Below are positions 8,347-15,637 of a stretch of DNA of 35,189 nt, piece after piece. How positions within the stretch are numbered: the stretch's first letter is position 1; every line of letters starts with the position of its first letter. The translations under genes and the position numbers were made by a program. The notes beneath the pieces were generated by a model. It was not told the DNA's origin. It did not search any database and was given only the letters and a program-made list of their open reading frames with translations. The stretch covers positions 1-35,189 of the forward strand of contig CAZIKQ010000015.1 of assembly GCA_964540025.1 (NCBI GenBank), written 5' to 3'. The DNA comes from RGIG250 sp964540025 (GTDB lineage: Bacteria; Bacillota; Negativicutes; Selenomonadales; Selenomonadaceae).

Positions 8347-9887
8347 TGGACCAGCTCCACCTTACTCAGATCTACGCCGTAAATCAACGCCTGATAATTC
8401 TTTAGCTTTTTGTTGAAGGCCACGATATTTTTATCGTTGAAAAGCGGCGCGGTAGGCTGTTCCTCCACGGATATCTCCTGCAGCCGGTCATATATCCTGC
8501 GTCTTTCACCTTCATCTACTACGTGAGGCGCTCGCTCCATCAGCTCCACTACCTCCTCGTTGTAATATTTACTGGCAGAGCTTACGTTGCGACCGCCGGC
8601 AGGCATCATAAACGTATAAAAAATATTGTAGGGATCGCCGTTGGGCAGACCGTTTTGCGAACGGGCGATATGGTACTCCCCCTTGCGCATGACCTTGCTC
8701 ATCGTCGCAAATTCCAACGAATGGATGGTAACGTCCAGTCCTATATCGCTTAACCAATAAGCAATCAATTCCGCCTCGCCTTTTTGGAGAGGCTCCGAAC
8801 CGTTGATACAGTAATCTATATTGCAGCGTTTCCCCTTCAAAACCTCACGGGCTAATTTTTTAGCTTTATCCGGATCGTACTCCACCGGGAACTCTTTATA
8901 ATAGGGACTCGTATAATTGATGAGATTGCTGGTGGGGCAAGCGTAATTCAAATACAGCGCCTGCGCCAAATCCCGCCGGTCTATGGCCAGGCTCACCGCC
9001 TTGCGCATACGGACATCGTTAAAGGGAAATTTACCGCCGTTGAGATGTAAAAAGCGGATCATGCTGGATTTATTGCTGGAGATACCGAACCGCCCATCCT
9101 TTTTCAGCTCCTGCGCCAAAAAGGGCGGCATGGCGTTTATATCCAAAACCCCCATAATCTCTCCCGATTTCAAAGCCGCATAGCGGGCGTCGGCGTTAGG
9201 GATAGCGCGCATCGTTATTTCCGGGATATGAGCCTTCTCTCCGTAATAAATTTCGTTGCGCGCCAACCGCACGAATTTATTCAATTGATTCTCAGCGATT
9301 TTATACGGACCGGTTCCGATAGCGATGCCGTTAAAATCGCCGTTCTCCGCCAGACATTCCGGCGCGAACATGGCGCTGCCGAAATCCATCATCTTGTACA
9401 GCTCGTTGACGCTCGGTTCCGCAAACAACAGCCGTATAGTGTAATCATCCAGCTTCTCGCATTTTATCAGGGACGGATAATAGGATTTTAATTCGTAGCC
9501 GTAAAAAATAGACCGCCGGTACCCCTTGCCCATGCGATGGAAATTTTTCAAAACCGCATCGGCGTTAAAAGGGGACCCGTTATGAAAATATACGCCTTGC
9601 CGCAGCGTAAATATCCATTCCCTGCCGCCCTGCCGCATTTGCCAGCCCGTAGCCAGACAGCCCTTCGGCTTGTTTTCAGCGTCCCGGGTGATCAAAGGCT
9701 CCCATACCCCTAAGATCTTACTGCAATAATAAGCATCCTTTACGCCGGGGGCCAAATGCCGGTACCCTGCTAAAACGACTGCTTCCGGCTTGATTTCGTT
9801 CATTTCGGCCTTTTCCGATTGCTGTGTTCCGCAACCCCAAGTCAAAAAGCCGCACAAAAGCAGCATAAAGCAAAAAAATCTTTTCAT
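8343..9887 (-). CDS. ABC transporter solute-binding lipoprotein, NikA/DppA family (SBP_bac_5)
   Basis: Periplasmic capture protein of the importer. From the ATG at 9887 it has 514 residues and a lipoprotein signal: MKRFF, hydrophobic stretch, then LTWGC with Cys19 as the lipidation site. The body shows family-5 features: WEPLITRDAENKPKGCLATGW, the conserved tract FTLRQGVYFHNGSPFNADAV, and FNDVRMRKAVSLAIDR. The frame is open 23 codons further upstream and would start as TAATG on the receptor stop codon. That extension, however, runs through a rho-independent terminator (9916-9941) and would put 23 extra residues before the signal peptide, so I reject it. The weak point of my start is an ill-defined ribosome binding site. 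It overlaps the permease gene by 4 bases. Confidence 0.88.
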   Translation of the reverse strand: MKRFFCFMLLLCGFLTWGCGTQQSEKAEMNEIKPEAVVLAGYRHLAPGVKDAYYCSKILGVWEPLITRDAENKPKGCLATGWQMRQGGREWIFTLRQGVYFHNGSPFNADAVLKNFHRMGKGYRRSIFYGYELKSYYPSLIKCEKLDDYTIRLLFAEPSVNELYKMMDFGSAMFAPECLAENGDFNGIAIGTGPYKIAENQLNKFVRLARNEIYYGEKAHIPEITMRAIPNADARYAALKSGEIMGVLDINAMPPFLAQELKKDGRFGISSNKSSMIRFLHLNGGKFPFNDVRMRKAVSLAIDRRDLAQALYLNYACPTSNLINYTSPYYKEFPVEYDPDKAKKLAREVLKGKRCNIDYCINGSEPLQKGEAELIAYWLSDIGLDVTIHSLEFATMSKVMRKGEYHIARSQNGLPNGDPYNIFYTFMMPAGGRNVSSASKYYNEEVVELMERAPHVVDEGERRRIYDRLQEISVEEQPTAPLFNDKNIVAFNKKLKNYQALIYGVDLSKVELVQ

Positions 9888-9915
9888 CTTCCCGATCCGT
9901 TTCCCGAACAGAGAA

Positions 9916-9941
9916 AAAGAGGGCGGCGGTTCGCCCTCTTT
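9916..9941 (-). terminator. intra-operon terminator between receptor and solute-binding protein genes
   Basis: A perfect 10-bp stem (aaagagggcg with cgccctcttt) with a 6-base loop, followed on the minus strand by TTTTTCTC. It starts 15 bases past the receptor stop codon and ends 29 bases before the lipoprotein ATG. It probably lowers ABC gene expression relative to the receptor. There is also a T run on the plus side. Confidence 0.7.
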
Positions 9942-9955
9942 CCTTTTTATCAGCA

Positions 9956-12193
9956 TTAGAGATCAAACTGTGCGGAAAGCATAAAGGTGCGGGGAGCGCC
10001 CAAAGCCACGGAAGTGCCGCGAGAGATCCAGTAATCCTTGCCAAATACGTTATAGCACATTGCGCTCAGGGTAACGGGGGTGGAGTCGAACTTCAGCTTG
10101 TAGCGGAGGCCCAAATCCATGGTCATATAGGCGGGAGCCATCACGCCGTTGTCGTTTACATGGGACTTGCCGATATAATTCAAACGCCCGATCAAAGTTG
10201 CTTTATCATCCGGCTCGTATTCAGCGGCCAACACCGCGTTCCACCTGGGAACACCGGTAGCGTACCAGCCGTCTTTGGATACTGCGGGCTTAAGAGAACC
10301 GCCGCTATAAGTAACAGAAGGCGTATTTTCACGTTTGCCCTGTAAATACATAAACCCTCCCATCAGATTCCATTTCCGCGCGACTTTGCCGGTCAAAGAA
10401 TATTCGATGCCTCTGAACTGGTTTTTGCCATTTTGGGTATAGTAAGCATCTCTGGGATTTGAGGTGTCTCCTTCTACCATGTAGCTGGCCTGATCCATTT
10501 GAAATATGGCCAGACTATGCAGCATATTGGCGGCCTCGTACTTTACGCCGATTTCCGTCTGCTTATTTTTGATCGGATCGAAAACCTGTCCCGCATTTAC
10601 ATAATCCTTAGATACTTCGACGGGTCTGGTATAGGATTGGGCATGGCTGGCGTAAACAGAAAGATTATCTATCGGTTTATAGGCCACTGCGAAGGTAGGA
10701 TTCAGCGAGCCCTTGCTGATTTTTTTACTGGTGGCGCTGCTGCCGGTGTAATCCGTATCTTTATAGGACAGGGCGGCGTAAACGGAAGCCTTGCCAAATT
10801 CCACCCTGTCCGCCAAAGTAACGGCATAAGCTTGTTCTTTAGCATAGCGTGCTGTGTCGATACTGGCGGCGTATTTCGGAGAACCGTCTATTTTGATTCC
10901 ATTCCACAAATTGCCGCTCAACGTTGTTTGACCTTTGGCACTGCCACTATTTTGCGCCGCGCTCCTGTAATTAAAATAATCCACCGCTAAAGACACATTA
11001 TTCTTGACATTGCCGACCTTAGCCTCATTGGAAACACCGGCCTGCCAATACAGGCTCTGGCTGTGGGATAGATAATCCCGGAACGTTCCGCTGAGCTTGC
11101 CGCCATCTCCCAGGGTCAGGGAGCCGCTGTTCGGATCCCATTTATGCTCGGAATAGTGGTTGTAACCGGCATTGGCGAATCCCTTCCATTTGTCGCTGAA
11201 CTTTTGAATATGGTTTAAGGTAAACAGGTAGCCGTGATTATACTTCGTCTGCCCGGCAAAGCTCAAATTATTCTTTCCGTCGGGGGCATCGGCTAAATCT
11301 TTAACGCCGCTCGCCTGGAGCCATCTCTGACCGCCGTTTACCCTCCAGTCAAAGTAACCGCCGAAGATATTGGTCGCGCTTTTATCGCTCTTATGGTCAA
11401 GGTTGAGGTAAACGCTCTTATCCCTTATATTAGCGCCCTCCATGGATAAGCCGCCGTCTTCAAAGTGAGCATTGACGCGCACCCCCCATTCCTTCTTTTC
11501 GCCAAAGCGGTGGCCGATATCTATTTCCTCCGTCAAAGTACTGCGGCCGGAAAATCGCTGGGTATATCTATACAGGGGCTCGGCGGGAGCCTTTTTCGTA
11601 ACGCCGTTGAGCATACCGGCCGGAGCGTCGGTGCCGTTTGTGCCGTTATTGGAAAAAGTAGCGCCGTTCAAAACAGTGTTTGGCCCCGAAACTATCTCCA
11701 CGCTCTCTAAAGCCCAGGCGGGAATGCTTCTCGTCTGGTTGAACATATTGGGTATACCGTTTATATAATAGTGAGCGGCATTCATATTGACTCCGCGCAT
11801 ACTAAAGTCCGTATACATCGGAGACGGGCTGCCAATACGAATAGACGGATTATTCGCCAGCACGCCGTTCAAGGGCTGGTTTGGATCGTAGAAATCCTCA
11901 ATTGTCTTTTCCGTATACTTCTTTTGCGTAAAAGGCACGTCGAGCACATTGACCTCTCCCAGGATACCCACCCGGTCGGAGCTGGCGACAAACCCGCCGG
12001 GCAGTGTTCTTTCTCCTTCGACGATCACTCCCGGCAGCACACCACCCTCCATGGTCTTCTCCGTGCTGGCTGCTGTGGTCCCGGCATCAACCTCCTCCGC
12101 TCTGACGCCTGGCAAGAAAGCATTGCACTGCAAAGCGCAAAGGGCCGACAAAATCAAAGCCTTCTTCCTTCTCGTCATAAAAATTCCCATCAT
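9956..12193 (-). CDS. TonB-dependent outer-membrane receptor (siderophore/cobalamin receptor-like)
   Basis: Outer-membrane gated porin for a large or chelated ligand, energised by TonB. From the ATG at 12193 (GAGGTG ribosome binding site 6 bases upstream) it has 745 residues. There is a signal peptide (MTRRKKALILSALCALQ, cleaved near VRA-EE), a plug domain (NPSIRIGSPSPMYTDFSMRG, YINGIPN, IEIV-like VEIVSGPNTVLNG) and a long beta-barrel with alternating aromatic strands. The barrel ends FMLSAQFDL; a C-terminal Phe is usual, so the last residue is slightly atypical. A possible TonB box is GVIVEGE. The frame is open to 12514, but that part crosses the cobalamin riboswitch and is not coding. The plug resembles siderophore-receptor families more than classical BtuB; the riboswitch argues for cobalamin or cobalt control. 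Confidence 0.92.
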   Translation of the reverse strand: MMGIFMTRRKKALILSALCALQCNAFLPGVRAEEVDAGTTAASTEKTMEGGVLPGVIVEGERTLPGGFVASSDRVGILGEVNVLDVPFTQKKYTEKTIEDFYDPNQPLNGVLANNPSIRIGSPSPMYTDFSMRGVNMNAAHYYINGIPNMFNQTRSIPAWALESVEIVSGPNTVLNGATFSNNGTNGTDAPAGMLNGVTKKAPAEPLYRYTQRFSGRSTLTEEIDIGHRFGEKKEWGVRVNAHFEDGGLSMEGANIRDKSVYLNLDHKSDKSATNIFGGYFDWRVNGGQRWLQASGVKDLADAPDGKNNLSFAGQTKYNHGYLFTLNHIQKFSDKWKGFANAGYNHYSEHKWDPNSGSLTLGDGGKLSGTFRDYLSHSQSLYWQAGVSNEAKVGNVKNNVSLAVDYFNYRSAAQNSGSAKGQTTLSGNLWNGIKIDGSPKYAASIDTARYAKEQAYAVTLADRVEFGKASVYAALSYKDTDYTGSSATSKKISKGSLNPTFAVAYKPIDNLSVYASHAQSYTRPVEVSKDYVNAGQVFDPIKNKQTEIGVKYEAANMLHSLAIFQMDQASYMVEGDTSNPRDAYYTQNGKNQFRGIEYSLTGKVARKWNLMGGFMYLQGKRENTPSVTYSGGSLKPAVSKDGWYATGVPRWNAVLAAEYEPDDKATLIGRLNYIGKSHVNDNGVMAPAYMTMDLGLRYKLKFDSTPVTLSAMCYNVFGKDYWISRGTSVALGAPRTFMLSAQFDL

Positions 12194-12290
12194 GAAAAAC
12201 ACCTCGCAAAAAGCTAAAAATTTTTTAGAATCCTGAAAGCCGCTCCGTCCAGCTGTCCATGTTTCGCTGGTCGACCGGCTTAAAAGCAAA

Positions 12291-12324
12291 AGAAAAACGC
12301 CTTTTTGCAAACCACAAAAAGACG
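12291..12324 (-). terminator. expression-platform terminator of the cobalamin riboswitch
   Basis: On the minus strand, cgtctttttg pairs with caaaaaggcg (10 bp, one G-U pair) around a 6-base loop and is followed by TTTTTCTTTTG. It lies between the riboswitch aptamer and the receptor start, about 100 bases before the ATG, as expected for transcriptional off-switching when cobalamin is bound. Confidence 0.7.
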
Positions 12325-12367
12325 CTGGCCCGTCAGGTGCCCCTTTCTGTCGCTCGCAGAATGAACC

Positions 12368-12516
12368 GGCTTGCTTCAGGCAGGTCTTCTGGCTCGGTTT
12401 CCTCGCGCGTTTCGTCTTCCCTGTTTCCAAGTGACGTTTTGAAACGCGCTCCGCCTCACAGCTGCGGGACAGCGCAGGATTTTCACCTGCTTCCCTATTA
12501 AGCAAAGGTTGCACCT
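12368..12516 (-). promoter_or_regulatory. cobalamin riboswitch
   Basis: On the minus strand the conserved cobalamin-aptamer pieces appear in order. The core starts gggaagcaggtgaaaatcct and continues gcgctgtcccgcagctgtga. The 3' B12 box is gagccagaagacctgcc (near 12378-12395). The closing P1 helix can form between TTGCTT (12500-12505) and AAGCAA (12371-12376). A terminator follows at 12291-12324. It should repress the receptor and, through it, the downstream ABC genes when cobalamin is plentiful. Confidence 0.93.
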
Positions 12517-12812
12517 AAAACAACGTATTATTAAGTTTTAATTTGCATAATCGCTCTAAACTATGCCACAATCATCTCACTGTATAACATAATCATATAT
12601 GCTATACATAATATATTTAACATATCTTTCTGCGGAGATTATAACTCCCCCCCCGTCAAGAAAAAAGTGATATTACTTTTTCTTTTTTCATGCCGCTCTT
12701 CAAAGCCTCCCCTTTTAAGTACTCATGCCAACTACAAGGGAACCTTACAGACTTATCAGCAAGATTCTGGCAGCCAAACTTTCAATTTACTGTTTACTAT
12801 TGCAAAATCAGC
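12517..12812. other. AT-rich non-coding stretch upstream of the riboswitch
   Basis: No credible gene. It must contain the promoter of the riboswitch operon, but no well-spaced -35/-10 pair stands out. A run of 8 C (12647-12654; G on the minus strand) separates a TTGACG from a TATAAT on the minus strand by only 10 bases. A fragment of the dispersed repeat (aaagcctccccttt, from 12702) and an AT-only hairpin (about 12662-12682) are also here. Confidence 0.5.
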
Positions 12813-12934
12813 AACCCCCATTTCAAATGGGGACAGACTGTCGACAAAGGCCACTTTACCCCTTGGCTCCCCTGTAGGTGCGCATGAGCACTTGATCCGC
12901 TTAAAGCGAATTTTAGTGCGAGCCATGCAAACTA

Positions 12935-12971
12935 CTTAGCGATTGCCAAACGTAGTGACGGCAGAGCTTAG
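12935..12971 (+). repeat. 37-bp intergenic repeat unit, copy 2
   Basis: Same length and ends as 2-38; the 12 central bases differ. Here the unit is flanked by aaactac and gtagttt, so the ends extend into a longer imperfect palindrome. Confidence 0.7.
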
Positions 12972-13070
12972 TAGTTTGTAGGAGCTGTCAGCGTAGCTGA
13001 CTGAGGGGTGACATAAGTAAACCTCTCGGCTGATCTTCACCCCTCCGGTCTTCGGCCTGCGGCCTTCGAC

Positions 13071-13100
13071 CACCTCCCCTACAGGGGAGGCTTTGAGTTG
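13071..13100 (+). repeat. short palindromic intergenic repeat, copy 2
   Basis: cctcccctacaggggagg followed by ctttgagttg, nearly the same as 56-84. The stem here is a perfect palindrome; in the copy at 56-84 it is shorter by one base in the right arm. Confidence 0.65.
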
Positions 13101-13198
13101 CATCAGTTACTCCACGGGGAGCCTTTGGGCTGAGTGAAAGGGTATACATAGAGCTGTTTGTCGACAAGCTGACCCCATTTCAAATGGGGGTTTATTAT

Positions 13199-13216
13199 TA
13201 TAGACTTTAGTCTATA
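13199..13216. other. perfect 18-bp palindrome
   Basis: tatagact-tt-agtctata: 8-bp arms and a 2-base centre, directly before the glpK terminator. It may be a protein-binding site or part of the neighbouring repeat mosaic; nothing more can be said. Confidence 0.5.
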
Positions 13217-13219
13217 ACT

Positions 13220-13263
13220 AAATAAGCCTGCGATCTCGCAAAATGGAAATCGCAGGCTTATTT
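13220..13263 (-). terminator. terminator downstream of glpK (bidirectional)
   Basis: A 15-bp stem (aaataagcctgcgat with its complement) around a 14-base loop, with A/T runs on both sides. It is about 120 bases past the glpK stop. The sequence between it and glpK (13264-13384) shows no convincing gene. Confidence 0.8.
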
Positions 13264-13384
13264 TTATAGATGTTTTCCCGGAATCTAAATGGAATTATCT
13301 CCTTTCGGGCATCAATGGAAACAGGAGTCGTTACGTCTGCGGCGGGACTGTGCGTCCCTCTTTCAGCTATCGGCTCCCTTGCGG

Positions 13385-14887
13385 TCAATCTCCATCGACC
13401 CAGCACATGGAATGCTTTACCGCCTTTGTCCAGCCCTTATACAGCCCGGCTGCCTCCTCTGGCAGCATCGCTGCCTCAAATCGGGTATCCAGCCGCCATT
13501 GCTTCTTCAGTTCCTCCTTATCGTGCCAGACCCCGACGGCCAGCCCGGCAAGATAGGCGGCGCCGAGAGCGGTTGTCTCGATGATCTGGGGACGGTCCAC
13601 GGGAACTCCCAGCAAATCCGCCTGGAACTGCATCAAAAGGTTGTTGGCGGCGGCGCCCCCATCTACCTTCAAGGACTTCAAATTGATGTTTGAATCAGCC
13701 TCCATGGCCTTCAGCACATCCATTGTCTGATAGCCCATTGATTCCAGAGCCGCCCGGACAACATGGGCCTTGGTGGTGCCGCGGGTGATACCGATAAGCA
13801 TGCCCCGGGCATTCGTATCCCAGTAAGGGGCCCCCAGGCCGACAAAAGCCGGTACCAGATATACGCCTCCGTTATCCCTTACATGCTTGGCTACCCACTC
13901 GGCGTCAGAAGCGGAATCGATCAGCTCAAGGCCGTCCCGCAGCCACTGGATCGCCGAACCGGCCACAAATATGGAGCCCTCCAGCGCGTATTTCACTGTG
14001 CCGTCAACCCCCCAGGCAATGGTGGTAAGGAGGCCGTTTTTGGAATCAAAAATATCCTTGCCCGTATTCATGAGCATAAAGCAGCCGGTACCGTAAGTAT
14101 TCTTCGCATCCCCCGGATTAAAGCAGTTCTGACCGAAAAGGGCGGCCTGCTGGTCACCGGCGGCCCCGGCAATCTTTACAGCGCCACCCAAAAAGGCCGG
14201 GATCGTCTGTCCGTAAACCTCGCTGGACTGTCTGACCTCCGGCAGCATAGAAGCCGGGACGGTAAGATATTCCAGAAGCTTCTCGTCCCATTTCAGCTCC
14301 TTGATGTTGTACATAAGAGTCCGGGAAGCATTGGAATAATCCGTAACGTGAACGGCGCCGCCGGTAAGCTTATAGATGAGCCAGGTATCGATGGTCCCAA
14401 AGAGCAGCTCGCCCTTCTCCGCTTTCTCCCTGGCCCCTTTAACGTTGTCAAGGATCCACTTCACCTTCGTGCCGGAGAAATAGGCGTCGATGACCAGGCC
14501 GGTCTTATCATGGAATTCCTCACTGAGGCCCCGCGCCTTCAGCTCATCGCAGATACCGGCCGTCTGCCGTGACTGCCACACGATGGCATTATAAACCGGC
14601 CGCCCCGTAGCTTTTTCCCAAACGACGGCAGTTTCCCGTTGATTGGTAATGCCGATGGCCGAAATTTGGGAAGGACTGAGGCCCGACTGTCCCAATGCTT
14701 CCTTCATAACGGTGCTCATAGTGCCCCAGATTTCCTCAGCATCATGCTCTACCCAGCCAGGCGCCGGGAAAATCTGGGTAAACTCCCGCTGAGCCACGCT
14801 GACGATCTGCGACTCATCATCAAAAATAATGGCCCGGTTGCTGGTAGTTCCCGCGTCCAGCGCCATTACGTACTTTTTTTCTGCCAT
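13385..14887 (-). CDS. glpK: glycerol kinase
   Basis: Phosphorylates glycerol with ATP to sn-glycerol 3-phosphate in the cytoplasm, feeding glycolysis and lipid synthesis. The 500 residues match the usual GlpK length. FGGY-family landmarks: N-terminal ATPase motif MALDAGTTSNRAIIFD, the substrate region GWVEHDAEEIW, ITNQRETAVVWEKATGRPVYNAIVWQ, IDTWLIYKLTGG, the phosphate-binding AAGDQQAALFGQ and KNTYGTGCFMLMNTG, and the C-terminal signature LKVDGGAAANNLLMQFQAD. The ribosome binding site AAGGAG is 9 bases before the ATG and lies inside the end of scpB (gap 12 bases), so the two genes are co-transcribed. No glycerol facilitator or GlpO/GlpA gene is adjacent. Confidence 0.96.
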   Translation of the reverse strand: MAEKKYVMALDAGTTSNRAIIFDDESQIVSVAQREFTQIFPAPGWVEHDAEEIWGTMSTVMKEALGQSGLSPSQISAIGITNQRETAVVWEKATGRPVYNAIVWQSRQTAGICDELKARGLSEEFHDKTGLVIDAYFSGTKVKWILDNVKGAREKAEKGELLFGTIDTWLIYKLTGGAVHVTDYSNASRTLMYNIKELKWDEKLLEYLTVPASMLPEVRQSSEVYGQTIPAFLGGAVKIAGAAGDQQAALFGQNCFNPGDAKNTYGTGCFMLMNTGKDIFDSKNGLLTTIAWGVDGTVKYALEGSIFVAGSAIQWLRDGLELIDSASDAEWVAKHVRDNGGVYLVPAFVGLGAPYWDTNARGMLIGITRGTTKAHVVRAALESMGYQTMDVLKAMEADSNINLKSLKVDGGAAANNLLMQFQADLLGVPVDRPQIIETTALGAAYLAGLAVGVWHDKEELKKQWRLDTRFEAAMLPEEAAGLYKGWTKAVKHSMCWVDGD

Positions 14888-14899
14888 GATATCGTCTCC

Positions 14900-15478
14900 T
14901 TATTTTTGATTATTTGCATCGTCACTCAAAAGGCTCAGTTGGACGAAATCCTCCCCCGGCTCCGGAATTTCCGGCGCAGGCAGTTCCGGTAACCCGGAAA
15001 GGTCCTCCAGACCAAAGCTGGCCAGAAAATTTTCCGTCGTCCGGAACAGGATCGGCCGCCCGATTACATCCTTCCGCCCGGCTTCCTTTATCAGCTCCAT
15101 CTCCAGCAGGCGGCTGACGGCGCTGTCAGCGCTGACTCCCCGGATCGCCTCGATCTCCTGCCTCGTCACCGGCTGGCGGAACGCGATGATGGCCAATGTT
15201 TCCATCAATGGAGCCGACAGCTTCTTTGGCCGCAGCTGATTCAGCTTTTCTATATATGGATAATACTCCTGTTTCGTAGCCAGACGGTATCCGCCCGCCA
15301 GAGACTGAAGGATGATCCCGCTGTCCTCCCCCGCCAGCTTTTGCTCCAGCCGGGAAAGGGCCGCCTCCAGCACATCCTGCCCGCAATCAAAAATGCCGCA
15401 GAGCTTTTCCGGGGTCTGTGGTTCCCCGGCGGCAAACAATACCGCCGTCAGAGGAGCTATCAGCTCTTCACCGGTCAT
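14900..15478 (-). CDS. scpB: segregation and condensation protein B
   Basis: Kleisin-associated subunit of the SMC-ScpAB condensin that organises and helps segregate the chromosome. The 192 residues show two winged-helix domains: the first through YRLATKQEYYPYIEKL, the second with the signature LSAPLMETLAIIAFRQPVTRQEIEAIRGV and ending VIGRPILFRTTENFLASFGL. The C-terminal tail is acidic and Pro-rich. It has a strong GGAGGT site 6 bases before the ATG. scpA, its usual upstream partner, is not present here; bioA lies upstream and glpK downstream. Confidence 0.93.
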   Translation of the reverse strand: MTGEELIAPLTAVLFAAGEPQTPEKLCGIFDCGQDVLEAALSRLEQKLAGEDSGIILQSLAGGYRLATKQEYYPYIEKLNQLRPKKLSAPLMETLAIIAFRQPVTRQEIEAIRGVSADSAVSRLLEMELIKEAGRKDVIGRPILFRTTENFLASFGLEDLSGLPELPAPEIPEPGEDFVQLSLLSDDANNQK

Positions 15479-15537
15479 GAATTACCTCCATCTGATCCGT
15501 TAATGATTTCATAAAAATCAGGCGCTTAACCTTCCAT

Positions 15538-15566
15538 ACAATACCACAAAACAGCTGAGTATTCAA
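15538..15566 (-). promoter_or_regulatory. candidate promoter of scpB-glpK
   Basis: Minus strand: -35 TTGAAT, 17-base spacer, -10 TATTGT, about 55 bases before the scpB start and just past the bioA terminator hairpin. Both hexamers are imperfect. Confidence 0.4.
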
Positions 15567-15574
15567 GGAGAGAC

Positions 15575-15624
15575 GAAACGGCAAACCAGCGGCAGGCATA
15601 AGCCCGCCGCTGGTTTGCCGTTTC
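15575..15624 (-). terminator. hairpin terminator after bioA
   Basis: A 19-bp perfect stem (gaaacggcaaaccagcggc with its complement) and a 12-base loop, 13 bases beyond the bioA stop. There is no long T run on the minus side, so it may terminate weakly or mainly protect the mRNA end. Confidence 0.65.
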
Positions 15625-15637
15625 CGTTTATAACGTT

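Larger units (their letters stand above)
12813..13192. mobile_element. 380-bp element bounded by 36-bp inverted repeats (MITE-like or repeat mosaic)
   Basis: Left end 12813-12848 and right end 13157-13192 are inverted copies matching at 32 of 36 positions. Each contains TTTGTCGACA next to an 8-bp hairpin (ccccattt, one base, aaatgggg). Inside are the 37-bp repeat (12935-12971), a hairpin tract (gaggggtga with tcacccctc), nested ggtc/ggcc palindromes, and the palindromic repeat at 13071-13100. No open frame resembles a transposase. It could be a non-autonomous element or several intergenic repeats side by side. No clear target-site duplication was recognised. Confidence 0.5.

Noticed and set aside
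12194..12514. 107-codon N-terminal extension of the TonB receptor
   Set aside because: It runs through the cobalamin aptamer and its terminator, and the signal peptide and a good ribosome binding site are at 12193.
12667..12939. 90-codon plus-strand frame in the repeat region
   Set aside because: It overlaps repeat fragments and the left inverted repeat, has no ribosome binding site and shows no protein-like character.
13264..13584. Plus-strand frames across the glpK 3' end
   Set aside because: They are antisense to glpK and have no ribosome binding site.
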